This document shows, in pieces, positions 25,819-34,864 of a stretch of DNA of 64,000 nt. This stretch comes from Acidobacteriota bacterium. GTDB taxonomy: Bacteria; Acidobacteriota; Terriglobia; Acidiferrales; UBA7541. How positions within the stretch are numbered: the stretch's first letter is position 1; each line of letters begins with the position of its first letter. Under the pieces are notes generated by a model that did not search any database, was not told the DNA's origin, and was given only the letters and a program-made list of their open reading frames with translations. A program made the position numbers and the translations under genes. Location of the stretch: NCBI GenBank assembly GCA_016201285.1, contig JACQDE010000070.1:59408-123407 (forward strand). Direction: 5' to 3'.

Positions 25819-28191
25819 TCAGAATTTGAAGACTGTCACCCGGAAACTTCCACTCAGCGGGTCTGGTGTGCCGGTGAACGCGCACGCCCGCACCGTGACC
25901 GTATTGGCCGCGCTCACCCAGGCGTTGAACTGAACGCCTGCGACTTGCGCAGCGGTAGGCACGGCGAGGAATACAGGGTCTCCGGTCGCCGCTCCGGTGA
26001 CGGTGATGGTCAGGTCGGCGGCGCAATTGGGCGCGGTGATGGCGGCGAAATCAAGCGTGGCCGTGCCTGACAAGTTGCCCTTGATAGGGGCGCAATTGGT
26101 CGAGGTCGAGAGGCAGACGCCGTTTGTATCGCCCACAATGGCGCGGTCGCTTGTGTCACCCGCGATGAGCCGCACGTCGCCGGTTCCAGCGGCGTTCCGC
26201 ATGTACATGCTGGCCGAATTGACCACCGCGATGTTCCCACCCACCGAAGTGCTCGAAGAAGGCCCGATGAAGATTTGCCCTGCCGCTCCTGCGTAAGCCA
26301 TGAACCGGGCGTTCCCGCGAAAGTTGAAGAACCCGCTAGTCGGGTTCACGTCCATGTCCACGGTCGTGTCGTCCGACTGGCGCAATTCAAGCTGGTTGCC
26401 GTTCATAAAGAACGACTTGCGGTTGCCCCGCGCCGTCCGTGGCGAAAGCACGATGCGGTCTTGAAACTCATTCCACAGCGGGCTGTTGCCCGCGCCCGTC
26501 GAGGGAGCGTTCACCGCCAGTGGAATCCAGTTCGCGTGCGTGTTGATGATTTTATGTACCGTGGCCGATGGCGAAAGCGACGGCCCAGGGTAGCTACCCT
26601 CTGTTGACCTCCCATAGATAACAAGCGGCACGTTGAAGCTGTTGAAGTCGAGCGCCTGCGAGTTGCCTGTAGAAGTGCTGCCGTTGATGCCGCCGAGGCC
26701 GATGATCTCAATGCCGCTCATCGAAGCGGTGCCGGTGCCGACGACGTTGACTGACACCCGCGCATTGGCCGAACCTGGCAGCGCGGTATTGACGAGGGTC
26801 AGGTTCCGCCCGCCGCAGCCCCCCGTCTGGCTGTAAGTGTCCAGACCTATCTTGGTCAAAGAGTCCGTGCTGGCGGCGGTAGGCGTGTCGGCAAACTCCA
26901 CGTTCTCCAGCATCAGGCCCAAGTTCACCGCGTCGAGCACGATGCCCGTGCCCTGCTCAATCAAGATGTCGCGCAAAAAGAGGTTTGTCCCGTTGCAGAA
27001 CGCGCCGTCGTTCACCCCGTTGTCGGGGTCGGTCCAGCCCGTAGTCATCTTGATGCCGCTTGGCCCGCCCAAGTCCCAGCGCACGTTTGAGAAGGTGCTG
27101 TTCCCGCCCGCGACATTTTGCAGTTCGATGGCCGCTTTGTCGCCGCGCAGGTACACATTGTCGTGGTGGATGTTGTAGTGGATGCCGACGATTTTCAGCG
27201 CGTCGTAGGTATGGGTGGTGTCGTGGGTGTAGAAGCCGGAGTTCTTGGCAATCTCTGCTTCTGCCGAGTAGCCCACACCGCCCAGATACATCACCGCATG
27301 GCCGTTACTCTCCACGGTCAGGTTCTCGATGGAGTTGAAGCCCCCGAAAGCCATCACCGCCGCCAGCTTCGCGTCCGCCCAGGTCACGTAAATGCGGCTC
27401 TGCCCCGCGTTCGTTTTCGCCACGCCGTAGTGCGACGTGCCGAAGATGCGGGCGTAGCGCGGCACAATGAGCGGGGTCGTGAGTGTATGGGCCGATATAG
27501 CGCCGCCGGAAAATGCTACTGGCACGAACAAGGCGCCTTGCGCCGCACCAAAGTCGCTCGTCCGCATGGTCGAGTTGAGCGCCACCTGCAAGGGGTCTAT
27601 CGTGGCCGTGTTCGTCGAGGGCGGGGTCGAGCCGGAGAACGTCAGGCTGTTGAACCGTGCTCCCAAGCTGCCCAGCGCGACGTAGTGCCCGGTCTTGCCC
27701 GTGGGTGCGCCGCCGGAGGTACTGGTAAGCTCGAAGTCGCCCACGGAGCCGGAGGGCGTCTGCGCGTAGAAGTTCACGTTGTCGTTCGACGCATAGACGA
27801 TGTACCCGTAGCAGCCGCTGTTCCACAGGTAGTCGCCCGGCGCGATGTGGATGCGGTTGGTCGTCCCGCTCGAAACGGTGAAGGTGCGCACGGGGCTGGC
27901 CGTCGTCTCGCCGTTGCGGTTGAAGTAGGTGATCTTGAAGTAGTAGGTGCCGGTGCCAATCGAGCCGCCGGTGGTCTGCACGCTCCCGCCCGGCATCGTC
28001 GTGGGCGCAAGCGCCGTGCCGCTCGCCGTGCCTGGGTACCAGTAAGGTCCGATCTGTACCGGCTCCAAACTCGTTGCTTGTGATACGCTGATGAATCCAG
28101 AGCCTTGAGCCCAAACTGGTTCCGCCACGCCAAGGACAACAACCAACAATGCCGAAAGCATCACGAAAAGGGAATTTAACCTTGCATTCAT
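25819..28191 (-). CDS. secreted right-handed beta-helix protein with phage-tail-like C-terminus
   Basis: A 790-residue protein from ATG 28191, preceded by GGAGGT at 28196-28201. Residues 1-33 are a signal peptide (MNARLNSLFVMLSALL, cleavage near VWAQG). The N-terminal ~170 residues look like a beta-sandwich (YYFKITYFNRNGETTAS), followed by a long region of short beta-strand repeats (ENLTVESNGHAVMYLGG, ELQNVAGGNSTFSNVRWD, LMLENVEFADT) typical of pectate-lyase-like beta-helices. The C-terminus (ADLTITVTGAATGDPVFLAV, VRACAFTGTPDP) resembles terminal domains seen in tail-spike-like proteins. It is Thr/Ser/Gly-rich and probably extracellular; a glycan-binding or glycan-lyase role is inferred, and no catalytic residues can be assigned. 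Confidence 0.75.
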   Translation of the reverse strand: MNARLNSLFVMLSALLVVVLGVAEPVWAQGSGFISVSQATSLEPVQIGPYWYPGTASGTALAPTTMPGGSVQTTGGSIGTGTYYFKITYFNRNGETTASPVRTFTVSSGTTNRIHIAPGDYLWNSGCYGYIVYASNDNVNFYAQTPSGSVGDFELTSTSGGAPTGKTGHYVALGSLGARFNSLTFSGSTPPSTNTATIDPLQVALNSTMRTSDFGAAQGALFVPVAFSGGAISAHTLTTPLIVPRYARIFGTSHYGVAKTNAGQSRIYVTWADAKLAAVMAFGGFNSIENLTVESNGHAVMYLGGVGYSAEAEIAKNSGFYTHDTTHTYDALKIVGIHYNIHHDNVYLRGDKAAIELQNVAGGNSTFSNVRWDLGGPSGIKMTTGWTDPDNGVNDGAFCNGTNLFLRDILIEQGTGIVLDAVNLGLMLENVEFADTPTAASTDSLTKIGLDTYSQTGGCGGRNLTLVNTALPGSANARVSVNVVGTGTASMSGIEIIGLGGINGSTSTGNSQALDFNSFNVPLVIYGRSTEGSYPGPSLSPSATVHKIINTHANWIPLAVNAPSTGAGNSPLWNEFQDRIVLSPRTARGNRKSFFMNGNQLELRQSDDTTVDMDVNPTSGFFNFRGNARFMAYAGAAGQIFIGPSSSTSVGGNIAVVNSASMYMRNAAGTGDVRLIAGDTSDRAIVGDTNGVCLSTSTNCAPIKGNLSGTATLDFAAITAPNCAADLTITVTGAATGDPVFLAVPTAAQVAGVQFNAWVSAANTVTVRACAFTGTPDPLSGSFRVTVFKF

Positions 28192-28195
28192 GAGC

Positions 28196-28201
28196 ACCTC
28201 C
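28196..28201 (-). promoter_or_regulatory. ribosome binding site of the beta-helix protein gene
   Basis: GGAGGT on the minus strand, 4 bases before ATG 28191. It decides the start against the upstream in-frame Met at about 28215. Confidence 0.75.
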
Positions 28202-28233
28202 CCACATAAACACACTACTTATCCGGTCGTCGA

Positions 28234-28262
28234 TTTATATACGCAACATTAATCATACGCAA
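28234..28262 (-). promoter_or_regulatory. candidate sigma-70 promoter for the beta-helix gene and downstream glycan genes
   Basis: On the minus strand TTGCGT (28257-28262) and TATAAA (28234-28239) are separated by 17 bp, with a start expected near 28227, about 36 bp before ATG 28191. The -10 hexamer matches five of six consensus bases, the -35 only three. The region is unusually AT-rich for this window. It could feed the antiterminator gene and the long operon beyond it. Confidence 0.45.
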
Positions 28263-28352
28263 GCTATATAGTAATGCTTTATATAAAGGTGAGTCAGCCC
28301 TTCCTTGACCCCCATATTTGCATACACCTCCGCCCTTTCACTTACAGGCAAG

Positions 28353-28370
28353 AGTGACTGCAAGTGACTG
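28353..28370. repeat. direct repeat AGTGACTG with 10-bp spacing
   Basis: AGTGACTG occurs at 28353-28360 and 28363-28370, one helical turn apart, about 100 bp upstream of the promoter candidate at 28234-28262. Tandem half-sites with 10-bp period can be operator sites for a dimeric regulator. No matching regulator is encoded nearby. Confidence 0.4.
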
Positions 28371-28382
28371 ATAGTAATCAGC

Positions 28383-29687
28383 TTAAATCTCATCCCACCC
28401 GCGGAGCGTGAGCACCGCGGCCAGGACGGCAAAGTTGGCGGCGTTAGCGGGAACATGGAAGTTGAAATCCAGCCAGCCGTGAATCATCAAACCCAGGCAG
28501 CCCGCCGTCATGCCAACTAAAATCGCGCCGGTGGCGGTGCCGCTGGTTTTCTGCAAATTGCGCCACGCCTGCAGCCCGCCCGCGCACAGCACCCACAAGC
28601 CCAGCACCGCGCCCACCACGCCCGTTTCCGCCAGGAATTGCAGCCAATCGTTGTGCGCGTGCGTCCAGATTTTGTCCGTGGCAAACGGCCGCACCGCGGG
28701 AAACAGATTCGCGAATGTCTCGAGGCCCGAGCCCACGGCCCAGTGCTGGCGGAACAGATCCCAGGAACCCTTCCACGCGCCCAGACGGTGCGCCGCGGCT
28801 TCTTCCTGTTGTGCGCTGTTCGGACGGAGGCTTTCCTTGTAGCGTTCCAGCACCTGGCCCTGGTCCAGCGCCCACACGGCGCCGCCGATCAGGACCAGGG
28901 CAACCGCTACGCCGGCCAGCGCCTTGCGGCCGCCGTGCAGCGCCGAAGCCGCCAGCGTAAGCACCATGATTTCCGCAACCAAAGCAACAGTCCCGCCGCG
29001 CGAGCCGGAGAGCAGCACCGAGCTGCCCATCACCAGCGCCACCGCGCACCAGAACCACCGCCGCGCCAGCGTATTCTCCGGACGCAGCGCCAGGCCGATG
29101 GCCAGCGGCGTCCACAGCTCCATCAGGCCCGCGTAGTGGTTGCGGTTCACGTACGGCCCGAAGATCCACCCGCCGTGCGTGGGCTCCACCAGCCAGTAGA
29201 TTCTTCCGTTCGATGTGAGGTATTGCGCGATGGCCAGCAGGGCGATCAGCAATCCTGCGAACGCCAGCGACTCCGCCAGCCGCTTCAGCCGCCGCGGCGT
29301 GTCGAAGCATTCCACCGCCACCAGCGCCAGCGCCGCGTAGCCCACCCACCGCAGCCACTCCAGCCGCGTCGCGTCGGGCGCCACGCTGATGCCCGCGGCC
29401 CAGTGCGCGGCGGTGAAGCCGAGCAGCAGCGCCGCCGGCAGCGCCGCCGGCGGCAGGTTCAGCGGCAGCGCTTCTTTCCGCACGCCTTCCAGGATCCAGA
29501 TCAGCAGCAGCAGCCACGCCGCGGCGATGAGCGCCACGCTCGCCAGCGTCGTGGTGGCGCCAAACGCCAGCGGCGCCGCCACCAGCACCGAAAGCACTCC
29601 GGCGCGCAGAAAAACGTCCACCGCGGAGCGCGGCATCGCGTAACTCTGCTCGCGCACCACCGCCGCGCCATTGATCACTACGCTCAT
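28383..29687 (-). CDS. O-antigen ligase / polymerase family membrane protein
   Basis: A 434-residue membrane protein from ATG 29687, which overlaps the upstream TPR gene's stop (ATGA). About 10-12 hydrophobic segments are seen. The large periplasmic loop near residues 290-360 (RYKESLRPNSAQQEEAAAHR) contains AHRLGAWKGSWDLFRQHWAVG and GLETFANLFP, and the following THAHNDWLQFLAETGVVGAV is the O-antigen ligase family hallmark. GPYVNRNHYAGLMELW precedes it. Together with the TPR partner gene it probably polymerises or ligates the glycan in the periplasm. Confidence 0.88.
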   Translation of the reverse strand: MSVVINGAAVVREQSYAMPRSAVDVFLRAGVLSVLVAAPLAFGATTTLASVALIAAAWLLLLIWILEGVRKEALPLNLPPAALPAALLLGFTAAHWAAGISVAPDATRLEWLRWVGYAALALVAVECFDTPRRLKRLAESLAFAGLLIALLAIAQYLTSNGRIYWLVEPTHGGWIFGPYVNRNHYAGLMELWTPLAIGLALRPENTLARRWFWCAVALVMGSSVLLSGSRGGTVALVAEIMVLTLAASALHGGRKALAGVAVALVLIGGAVWALDQGQVLERYKESLRPNSAQQEEAAAHRLGAWKGSWDLFRQHWAVGSGLETFANLFPAVRPFATDKIWTHAHNDWLQFLAETGVVGAVLGLWVLCAGGLQAWRNLQKTSGTATGAILVGMTAGCLGLMIHGWLDFNFHVPANAANFAVLAAVLTLRGWDEI

Positions 29688-30988
29688 CGTTGCGCTCCCG
29701 CCCCATTCGCCTGGCGTCCCGGTCCGAGCGGCTTCCATTCCAGCGGCGCTACGCACACCAGCCCGCTGGCCGGCGGCTCCTTCAGTGTCGGCGCCGGCCG
29801 CACCAGCGCCAAACGCACCAGCTTTGTTTCCGGGCCGGTCTCAAATTGCAGCGAAACTTCCTTCCACGGATTCGTGCCCATCAGCGGTTCGGTGGCGGGC
29901 GTGACGCTGCGCCCGGGCGCCATCTCCTGCACCTGCAGCCACGCGCCCGCGCTGGAGATCAGCTTTTCCGCGCGCATCGTCGCGTGCAGTTCGTAGTGGT
30001 AGGCGGGCTGCACCGGCGCGAAATGGAAAACGCCGGCATAATCCCCGCGTGCATCCTGCGCAAACTGCACGCACAGCGACTGCTGGCCCCCGCGCGGCCC
30101 GCCCGATTCCACCCACACGCTCGCGTCCGGATGCGGCTGCACGCGCCAGTCAAAGCCGAAGTTGAGCAGCGGATAGCGGAAGTCCGCGTTGTAGAACGGC
30201 TGGTTCAGCGCCGCGGGCTCCACGTCAATCCAGCCGTTATTCGCCGCGTCCGACCACGCGCGCACCGCCAGCTCCGTCTGGCTGTGGGCGAGCACCCAGT
30301 CCACGAACATGCGCACGTACCCTTCCGACAGCGGCTGCCCAAGCTCGAGCGTGCGCTTCCAGAAGTGCGCCGCGGAATCGAACCGGTCCTCGCGCCGGAA
30401 GGCCTCGAGCACGTTGCCGTAGGCGTTGACGTCCTTCGGCACGACGTCGTCGAGCAGCGCGGCGCCGGTGGTGACGCGCAGCAGCAACGGCACGGCCCGC
30501 CCGGTGTACTCCGGCGCCATGCGCAGCAGCTCGCGGGCCAGCCCTAGCGCGCGGTCGTTCTGCTCACGGCGCAACCAGAAATTCGTCTCGTGCCAGAGGA
30601 TGGCCGGCGTGCGCGGCTCGGCCCGCCGGGCGCGTTCGATGGCCCGCGCGGCGCCGCCGTAGTCGCCGGCCAGTTCCAGCGCCAGCGCCAGGTCCACCGT
30701 GTATGCCGCCGTGCGCGGATCGAGCGCGACGGCCCGCTCGAGTTCCGTCTTCGCGCGCGCGGCATCGCCCGCGGGCGAATAGAGCAGCACGCGGCCCAGC
30801 CGGTTGCGCAACTCGGCGTTGCCGGGCTGGAGCGCAATCGCTTGCTGAAGCGATTCGGGAGTGCCCTGGCGGGAATAGAAATCGGTACGGTACTGGCTCC
30901 ACAGAGAGAGGCTGAGGGGAATGCTGGCCGCAAGGGCCAGCAGGATGGCGGTCAGTTTTCGAAGCAACGTGTCCAGCGCCAATACCAT
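29684..30988 (-). CDS. membrane-anchored TPR protein coupled to the O-antigen ligase gene
   Basis: A 434-residue protein with an N-terminal membrane anchor (LTAILLALAASIPLSLSLW). TPR-like repeats follow at about residues 45-160 (LQQAIALQPGNAELRNRLGR, TELERAVALDPRTAAYTVDL). The C-terminal ~190 residues form a beta-rich domain (FDWRVQPHPDASVWVESGG, QSLCVQFAQDARGDYAGVF). The same architecture occurs next to O-antigen ligase-type genes in other exopolysaccharide loci. Its stop overlaps the ligase start, so it likely assists polymerisation or ligation in the periplasm. Confidence 0.8.
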   Translation of the reverse strand: MVLALDTLLRKLTAILLALAASIPLSLSLWSQYRTDFYSRQGTPESLQQAIALQPGNAELRNRLGRVLLYSPAGDAARAKTELERAVALDPRTAAYTVDLALALELAGDYGGAARAIERARRAEPRTPAILWHETNFWLRREQNDRALGLARELLRMAPEYTGRAVPLLLRVTTGAALLDDVVPKDVNAYGNVLEAFRREDRFDSAAHFWKRTLELGQPLSEGYVRMFVDWVLAHSQTELAVRAWSDAANNGWIDVEPAALNQPFYNADFRYPLLNFGFDWRVQPHPDASVWVESGGPRGGQQSLCVQFAQDARGDYAGVFHFAPVQPAYHYELHATMRAEKLISSAGAWLQVQEMAPGRSVTPATEPLMGTNPWKEVSLQFETGPETKLVRLALVRPAPTLKEPPASGLVCVAPLEWKPLGPGRQANGAGAQR

Positions 30989-31084
30989 GAGTCCTGTCGA
31001 CTTGCTCTCCCGCCCTGCGGGACGCCCTGAACGCCGCCGTCCCGGGCTTCGGGAGCGGGCGGCAGCCGGAGTTCGGCGGGCCCG

Positions 31085-33379
31085 CTACGCGCCGATTTTC
31101 TTCTCTCCGCGCTTCGGCTTTTCCTCGGGCTCGTGGCCGTAGCCATAGCCCTCGAGCATGTGACGGTAGTAGTCCCCGTAGTAGTAGGTGTAATAATACT
31201 GATAGTCCGCCGAACGAATATCGACGTTGTTTAACACCACGCCAAGCAGGCGCGCGTTTACGCCGGCAAGCAGTTTGTGCGCCTGGCGCAGCGATTCGCG
31301 CGTGGTCACCCCGCCGTGGATCACCAGCATTACGCCGTCGGCGTGGGCCGCGAGGATCATGCTGTCCGCCACGGTGATGGCCGGCGGCGAATCCATGACG
31401 ATGAAATCAAACTGCCGCCGCAGCTCGGAGAAGAGTCCCACCATCGGCTCGCTGGAAAGCAGCTCGGCCGGATTCGGCGGCGTGGGCCCTGACGAGATGA
31501 CGAACAAGTTCGGGATGTGCGGCACCGGCCGCGGCAGGTCGTCAATCGTCACCACGCCGGCCAGGAACGAGCTGAGGCCCACGTCGTTGGACATGCCGAA
31601 CGATCGGTGCACGCGGGGCCGCCGCAGGTCGGAGTCGATCAGCACCACACGGTCGCCGCGCTGCGCCAGGGTGATCGCCAGGTTGAGCGCCGTGGTCGTC
31701 TTGCCCTCGCGCGGTTGCCCGCTGGTAATCAGGATCGTCTGCGGCGGGTGCTTCGACGTGGAAAGCAGGATCGAGGTGCGCAGGGCGCGGTAGGCTTCGC
31801 TGACCACCGAATGCGGCTGCGAGAGCGTGGCCAGCTCGTGCGTCTGCGGTTTGGCGGAGGCCGCCGCGGGCAACGCCCGCGAGTAAGCGCCGGCGGCGCT
31901 GATGCTCGAAACCGCGGGGATCACGCCCAGAGCCGGCAATCCGATGAGCTGCTCGACTTCCTCCGGCACCTTCACCGAGTTGTCCAGATACTCATTAAAG
32001 AGCGCCAGCACGCCCCCGAGGATCACGCCCACCACCAGGCTGAGCGCAATGTTAAGCGACTTGTTGGGCCGCACCGGCGCCAGCGGAGGCCGCGCGCGAT
32101 CGATGATGTGAATGTTGTTCGAGCGCATGCCCGCGGAGACGCCGGCTTCCTTCAGGCGGTTCAGCAGGCCGTCGTAGAGCTGCTGGTTGGTCTCGTACTC
32201 GCGCTTCAACAGGTTGTACTCCACGAGCCGCGCGTTCATCACGTTGGCTTCGGCCTTCTGCTCGTCCACCGCCTTGCGCAGCAGGTGTTCGCGCTTCAAC
32301 GCGACCTGGTATTCGCTCTCGATGCGGTTGGCGATCTGTTGCTTCTCGCGTTCCAGCAGCGCCTTGGCCTCCTGGACCTGCGCCTCGAGGCGCTGGACTT
32401 TCGGATACTTCGGGCCAAACGTGGTGCGCACCTCGGCGTACTCGTCGTTCAGTTTCTGCAGCCGCGTTTGCAGTTCCTGGATGTAGGCGCTGCTGGACAC
32501 TTGCGGCAGGTCGTCCAGCCGCCGTGATTTCACCTGCTGGAACTGCGATTCCCGGGCGATGCGCTCCGCTTCGGCGAGCGTCAGCTCCTGGTTCAACTGC
32601 GACAGCTTCTGCAGCGTGACGTTCTGCCCCTCGCTGAGCGTGAAGATCTGGTTCTCGCGCTCGTAGCTGATCAGCGCCTGGTGCGCCTTTTCCATCTTGC
32701 TCTTCAGCTCGGCGAGCTGCCCGCTCATCCACTGTTGCGCCTGCATCGTGGACTCATATTTCTTGCGGAAGTTGTTCTCGATGTAGAGCGCGGCCAGCTC
32801 GTTGGGCACGTCGGCGGCCACCTTGGGATCGGCGCTCTCGAAGCGCACTTCGACCAGGCGGCTGGTGCGGATCAACTGCACGTTGAGCTGGTTGCGGAAC
32901 CTGCCGATCAGCCCCACTTCCTCGGCGGGGGAGAACGGCGCGTTGTAGCCGACGCCTTTGGGCCGCACCGCGAACTCCGGCTTTTCGTAGAGCCGCAGCG
33001 AACGGACCGTCTGCATGGCCAGATCGTCGCTCTGCAGGATGCGCACCTGCGTCTGGAGAAACTCCTCGTCGGTGGGCAGCCGTACGAACAACTCGCGCAG
33101 GTTGGTCAGGTCGGGCGTCTCACCGTTGATTTCCAGGCGGGCGCTGGACTGGTAAATCGGCTGCATCTGGAAGGAAACCACGCTGACCACGGCCACCATC
33201 ACCGCGACCACCGTCAGGATGATCCACCGGTGCTTGCGCAGGATGCGCAGGTATTCCCGCAGCGGCAGCCCGGTCGAGACGGGGTCGATCGTCCCCGGCG
33301 GCAGGCTCCGCCAGGAGAACGGCTCCGCCACCAGCGTCACCGGGCTTGTCCGGCGTTCGATTGCGTTCTTCGGATCCAT
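31085..33379 (-). CDS. Wzc-type chain-length determinant fused to a BY-kinase
   Basis: A 764-residue inner-membrane protein. Residues ~40-125 are the Wzz domain with the first membrane segment (WIILTVVAVMVAVVSVVSF). A long coiled coil spans ~200-410 (QELTLAEAERIARESQFQQV). The second membrane segment is SLNIALSLVVGVILGGVLAL. The cytoplasmic BY-kinase domain has Walker A SGQPREGKTTTALNLA, Walker A' VVLIDSDLRRPRVH and Walker B FDFIVMDSPPA. The C-terminus is a Tyr cluster (DYQYYYTYYYGDYY), the usual autophosphorylation site. It would set chain length together with the Wza-like protein encoded upstream in the operon. The start is ATG 33379. Confidence 0.93.
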   Translation of the reverse strand: MDPKNAIERRTSPVTLVAEPFSWRSLPPGTIDPVSTGLPLREYLRILRKHRWIILTVVAVMVAVVSVVSFQMQPIYQSSARLEINGETPDLTNLRELFVRLPTDEEFLQTQVRILQSDDLAMQTVRSLRLYEKPEFAVRPKGVGYNAPFSPAEEVGLIGRFRNQLNVQLIRTSRLVEVRFESADPKVAADVPNELAALYIENNFRKKYESTMQAQQWMSGQLAELKSKMEKAHQALISYERENQIFTLSEGQNVTLQKLSQLNQELTLAEAERIARESQFQQVKSRRLDDLPQVSSSAYIQELQTRLQKLNDEYAEVRTTFGPKYPKVQRLEAQVQEAKALLEREKQQIANRIESEYQVALKREHLLRKAVDEQKAEANVMNARLVEYNLLKREYETNQQLYDGLLNRLKEAGVSAGMRSNNIHIIDRARPPLAPVRPNKSLNIALSLVVGVILGGVLALFNEYLDNSVKVPEEVEQLIGLPALGVIPAVSSISAAGAYSRALPAAASAKPQTHELATLSQPHSVVSEAYRALRTSILLSTSKHPPQTILITSGQPREGKTTTALNLAITLAQRGDRVVLIDSDLRRPRVHRSFGMSNDVGLSSFLAGVVTIDDLPRPVPHIPNLFVISSGPTPPNPAELLSSEPMVGLFSELRRQFDFIVMDSPPAITVADSMILAAHADGVMLVIHGGVTTRESLRQAHKLLAGVNARLLGVVLNNVDIRSADYQYYYTYYYGDYYRHMLEGYGYGHEPEEKPKRGEKKIGA

Positions 33380-33539
33380 AAATTCCTTGCAAGCCGTCTG
33401 AACGTTGAAAGGTTGGAATGTCGGGAGGTTCGAACCCCAAGGCGGGCGCTTGTTCCACCTTCCGACTTTTAACCTGCCAACTCTCCTCGACCGCGATCTG
33501 TCGGCAACAACCGGAACAAAAGCAGATCTCCCCCGCCGC
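33380..33539. repeat. family H repeat block between wza-like and wzc-like genes
   Basis: AACGTTGAAAGGTTGGAATG and TTCCGACTTTTAACC units plus unassigned sequence. No gene is seen. Confidence 0.7.
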
Positions 33540-34577
33540 TCAGAACAGAAACACGGCCCGGAGCAGGGCCATCATGCCCACCTGGAGGGCAGCTTCCCCG
33601 CCGCGGGCGGCGGCGCGCTTGCCCAGGCTGTCGGGAACGAACAGGACGTCGTTGGCCATCACGGCCACGTCCGGCGCCTTGCGCTGGAGAATTTTTCTCA
33701 GGTCCACGGGAATCTCGCGGGTGGCGCCGCTGGCATCCTTGCGCAGGATCACGCTCGCTTCCGGCTTGGCGGTGCGCTTCAGGTCTTCGGCCAGCGCGAC
33801 CACGCGCAGCACCGTCAACTGCTCGCTATCGCCGCGCAGCGCGTGGCGCCCGGGACGGTTCACCGCGCCGACCACGTAGATGGTGCCGGCGGGCAGCACG
33901 TTCACCGTGTCGCCGCCGTTGACGGGAATGTTCGCTTCCAGGCGGCCCAGCCGCAGGTCTTCGATGCGCACCTGGATCACCTGGTCCTGCGCGGTCGTGC
34001 CCGCGCGCACCACCTGCACGTACGGCCCGGCGTCGTCGGTGATGCCGCCGGCCTGGGTGAGCACGCGGAGCAGCGGCGTCTGCGCGCCGAGCTGGAAAAC
34101 GCCCGGCGTGCGCACCGCGCCCATCACCGTCACCGGTCTGCTGACCAGCTCTTTCAGCGTGATGCTGATGTTCGGCTGGTTCAGGATGCCGGCTTCCTGG
34201 TATTTGCGCTTCAGAAGCTCTTCGGCCTGGCTCAGCGTCAGCCCGGTGAGGCGCACGCGCTCGGCCAGATAGGGCAGGCTGATCGTGCCGTCGGGCGAGA
34301 CGCGCACGTCGCGCGAAAGCTCCGCCGCCTCCAGGAACACGATGCCCAGAAGATCTTGTGGGCCGATGGCGTATTCCAGCGGACGGCTTTCGATCGTCTG
34401 CGGCGCCGCCGGCGCGGCTGCTTGCTGCACGGGATTCTTGGATTGGCCAGAGGCGGGGCCCGGCAGGGAGAGCAGAAGCCCCAAGGTCAGGACGCAGAGA
34501 AGCACGCCGGAGCAATACCGGCCCGCACCCAGAGCGGTCCGGGAGTACACACCCGCGACTTTCTCACGTTGTCCCAA
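33540..34577 (-). CDS. Wza-like polysaccharide export protein (Poly_export and SLBB domains)
   Basis: A 345-residue envelope protein. The N-terminus holds a signal-like segment (GVLLCVLTLGLLLSLPGPASG) without a clear lipobox Cys. The Poly_export domain begins YAIGPQDLLGIVFLEAAELS and includes VSPDGTISLPYLAERVRLTG. SLBB-type domains follow (VTVMGAVRTPGVFQLGAQ, IYVVGAVNRPGRHALRG). The frame opens at TTG 34577; GTG 34550 is an alternative start. It would form the outer-membrane export portal partnered with the Wzc-like kinase, while the window also encodes an ABC exporter. Confidence 0.88.
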   Translation of the reverse strand: MGQREKVAGVYSRTALGAGRYCSGVLLCVLTLGLLLSLPGPASGQSKNPVQQAAAPAAPQTIESRPLEYAIGPQDLLGIVFLEAAELSRDVRVSPDGTISLPYLAERVRLTGLTLSQAEELLKRKYQEAGILNQPNISITLKELVSRPVTVMGAVRTPGVFQLGAQTPLLRVLTQAGGITDDAGPYVQVVRAGTTAQDQVIQVRIEDLRLGRLEANIPVNGGDTVNVLPAGTIYVVGAVNRPGRHALRGDSEQLTVLRVVALAEDLKRTAKPEASVILRKDASGATREIPVDLRKILQRKAPDVAVMANDVLFVPDSLGKRAAARGGEAALQVGMMALLRAVFLF

Positions 34578-34644
34578 GAGCCTAGAGGGAAGCCCTGCGA
34601 CACACGTCCAACCGCCGCAGATGCTTCGAGATAACCCCGGTGGG

Positions 34645-34674
34645 AGTGTAGTCAGCCGGTTGCCGGAATGTCAA
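34645..34674 (-). promoter_or_regulatory. candidate sigma-70 promoter for the wza-wzc-TPR-ligase genes
   Basis: Minus-strand TTGACA (34669-34674, perfect consensus) and TACACT (34645-34650) with an 18-bp spacer. The predicted start near 34638 leaves about a 60-bp leader before the TTG start at 34577. Confidence 0.55.
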
Positions 34675-34864
34675 GGAAAACGGGGCGAAAAAGGCACGCC
34701 GGCGGCTGCGGACCCCGCCGTAGCACAGGCTTTCAGCCTGTGCGCCATTCGGCCGCACGTTTGTTGCCGCGCAGTCTATGAGCCTGCGCTACGGCGGAAG
34801 CACAGAGTTGCACATGCCGGCCTCCCGACACAAGGCGTCGGGACAGGTTCCGGCCGGCGCTACG
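34675..34864. repeat. family G hairpins upstream of the wza-like gene
   Basis: CCGTAGCACAGGCTTTCAGC with CCTGTG forms a hairpin. A second degenerate copy is AGTCTATGAGCCTGCGCTAC. GCCGGCGCTACGCTAC touches the stop of the TPR gene ending at 34865. No gene is seen between 34578 and 34864. Confidence 0.7.

Noticed and set aside
28715..29996. Plus-strand frames opposite the ligase and TPR genes (up to 452 residues)
   Set aside because: They are GC-driven shadows. The minus-strand genes show membrane segments, the HNDWLQFLAE motif and 4-bp coupled overlaps.
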